Notes under the pieces: generated by a model
Databases searched by the model: none
Seen by the model: the letters and a program-made list of their open reading frames with translations, nothing else
What the model was told of the DNA's origin: nothing
Assembly: GCF_000152985.1 (NCBI RefSeq)
Contig: NZ_CH672395.1
Location: 3,321,823 to 3,385,822 of the forward strand
DNA: 64,000 nucleotides
Direction: 5' to 3'
From: Leeuwenhoekiella blandensis MED217
Lineage (GTDB): Bacteria > Bacteroidota > Bacteroidia > Flavobacteriales > Flavobacteriaceae
Translations under genes and position numbers: made by a program
Shown: one piece after another, positions 63,552 through 64,000 of the stretch
Position numbering within the stretch: the first letter of the stretch is position 1
Layout: every line of letters starts with the position of its first letter

Positions 63552-64000
63552 TATCGTATCAATAAAATTCCTCCCGGTTCGGTTAAAAACGATCAAGCCA
63601 ATAAAAAATACCGCTAGGCTAAGCACCCCGCAATATCCCAAAAGTCCCCAATCAAAAAGCCCTTCTTGAAGACTCATAGACCGAAAGGCCTCAATAAGGA
63701 TCGCAATAGGATTCAGTTCGATCAACCAGGCATATGCACTTAAACTGTTACTATTTTTCACTTCAGCAATAGGATACATCACCGCAGAGACATACATCAA
63801 CAAGGTCGTCGCAAACCCGATCAGGATTCTAAAATCCCGGTACTTCGTGGTCAACGAACTGATCAACATCCCTAAACCTAAGCCTAAAACGGCCAGGATT
63901 CCCAACACCACCGGAAACAACCACAGCGTAACATCAGGTTGTAATGCGTAGCCCTTCAACACAAAATACACATAAAAACAAGCAAAGATGAGCAACTGTA
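63549..64000 (-). CDS. wzm: Polysaccharide ABC exporter membrane subunit (Wzm), C-terminal part
   Basis: The frame is open to the right edge, so the N-terminal part is outside the window; the visible 150 residues hold four membrane helices and the ABC-2 pattern TTKYRDFRILIGFATTLLMYVSAVMYP and LNPIAILIEAFRSM near the end. This is the Wzm/TagG/KpsM type. It would form the channel for the Wzt ATPase encoded downstream. Confidence 0.88.
   Translation of the reverse strand, partial: QLLIFACFYVYFVLKGYALQPDVTLWLFPVVLGILAVLGLGLGMLISSLTTKYRDFRILIGFATTLLMYVSAVMYPIAEVKNSNSLSAYAWLIELNPIAILIEAFRSMSLQEGLFDWGLLGYCGVLSLAVFFIGLIVFNRTGRNFIDTI

Overview
The window reads as part of a chromosome of a (probably marine) member of the Flavobacteriaceae, phylum Bacteroidota. 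The signs are TAnnTTTG-type -7 promoter elements, few Shine-Dalgarno sites, many short lipoproteins, the flavobacterial arrangement of the menaquinone genes, a DnaJ with a shortened zinc centre, and moderate to low GC content. Genus cannot be fixed from the sequence alone.

Layout. Positions 1-3836 (minus) hold a menaquinone operon: menA, a metal-dependent hydrolase, menC, a CPBP membrane protease and the start of menE. Positions 4044-7850 (plus) hold a GH13 glucosidase lipoprotein, a YetF-like membrane protein and a DUF4998 lipoprotein. Positions 7935-11123 hold a frameshifted aldo/keto reductase, an SDR oxidoreductase and a DoxX protein, divergent from an AraC-type regulator. Positions 11369-24472 are mostly housekeeping: mnmA, pyrG, yidC, a MATE exporter with a Qnr-like pentapeptide protein, a GH3-fold protein and an M28 peptidase. 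Positions 24613-30730 look like one six-gene operon: ABC ATPase, ABC permease, MscS channel, DUF6268 outer-membrane protein, sigma-54 response regulator, PPK2. The chaperone pair grpE-dnaJ, a YceI lipoprotein, a TIGR01777 epimerase and lnt follow.

From 36477 to the right edge lies a surface-polysaccharide locus of more than 27 kb, almost entirely on the minus strand. Read in the direction of transcription it has an ABC exporter (Wzm, partial, and Wzt), a methyltransferase, a run of AT-rich GT2 genes with a WbsX-like protein, a nonulosonic (sialic-type) acid cassette neuA-neuB-neuC, more GT2 and GT4 genes, an O-antigen ligase/polymerase-like protein and the initiating polyprenyl-phosphate glycosylphosphotransferase. 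The genes are tightly packed, often with 4-base overlaps. Together they would activate an acidic nine-carbon sugar, build a glycan on undecaprenyl phosphate and export it.

The least explained structure is non-coding. Several intergenic gaps are built from strictly 7-base-phased arrays with one fixed trinucleotide, TAGnnnn or GAAnnnn. The larger arrays start in register with the stop codon of the preceding gene. The two largest flank a four-helix-bundle gene broken by an in-frame amber codon. A separate dispersed element of about 115-130 bp occurs three times. A 22-codon glycosyltransferase stub, non-ATG starts and a sharp AT-rich block point to recombination inside the polysaccharide locus. 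No tRNA, rRNA, CRISPR array, insertion sequence or integrase was seen.
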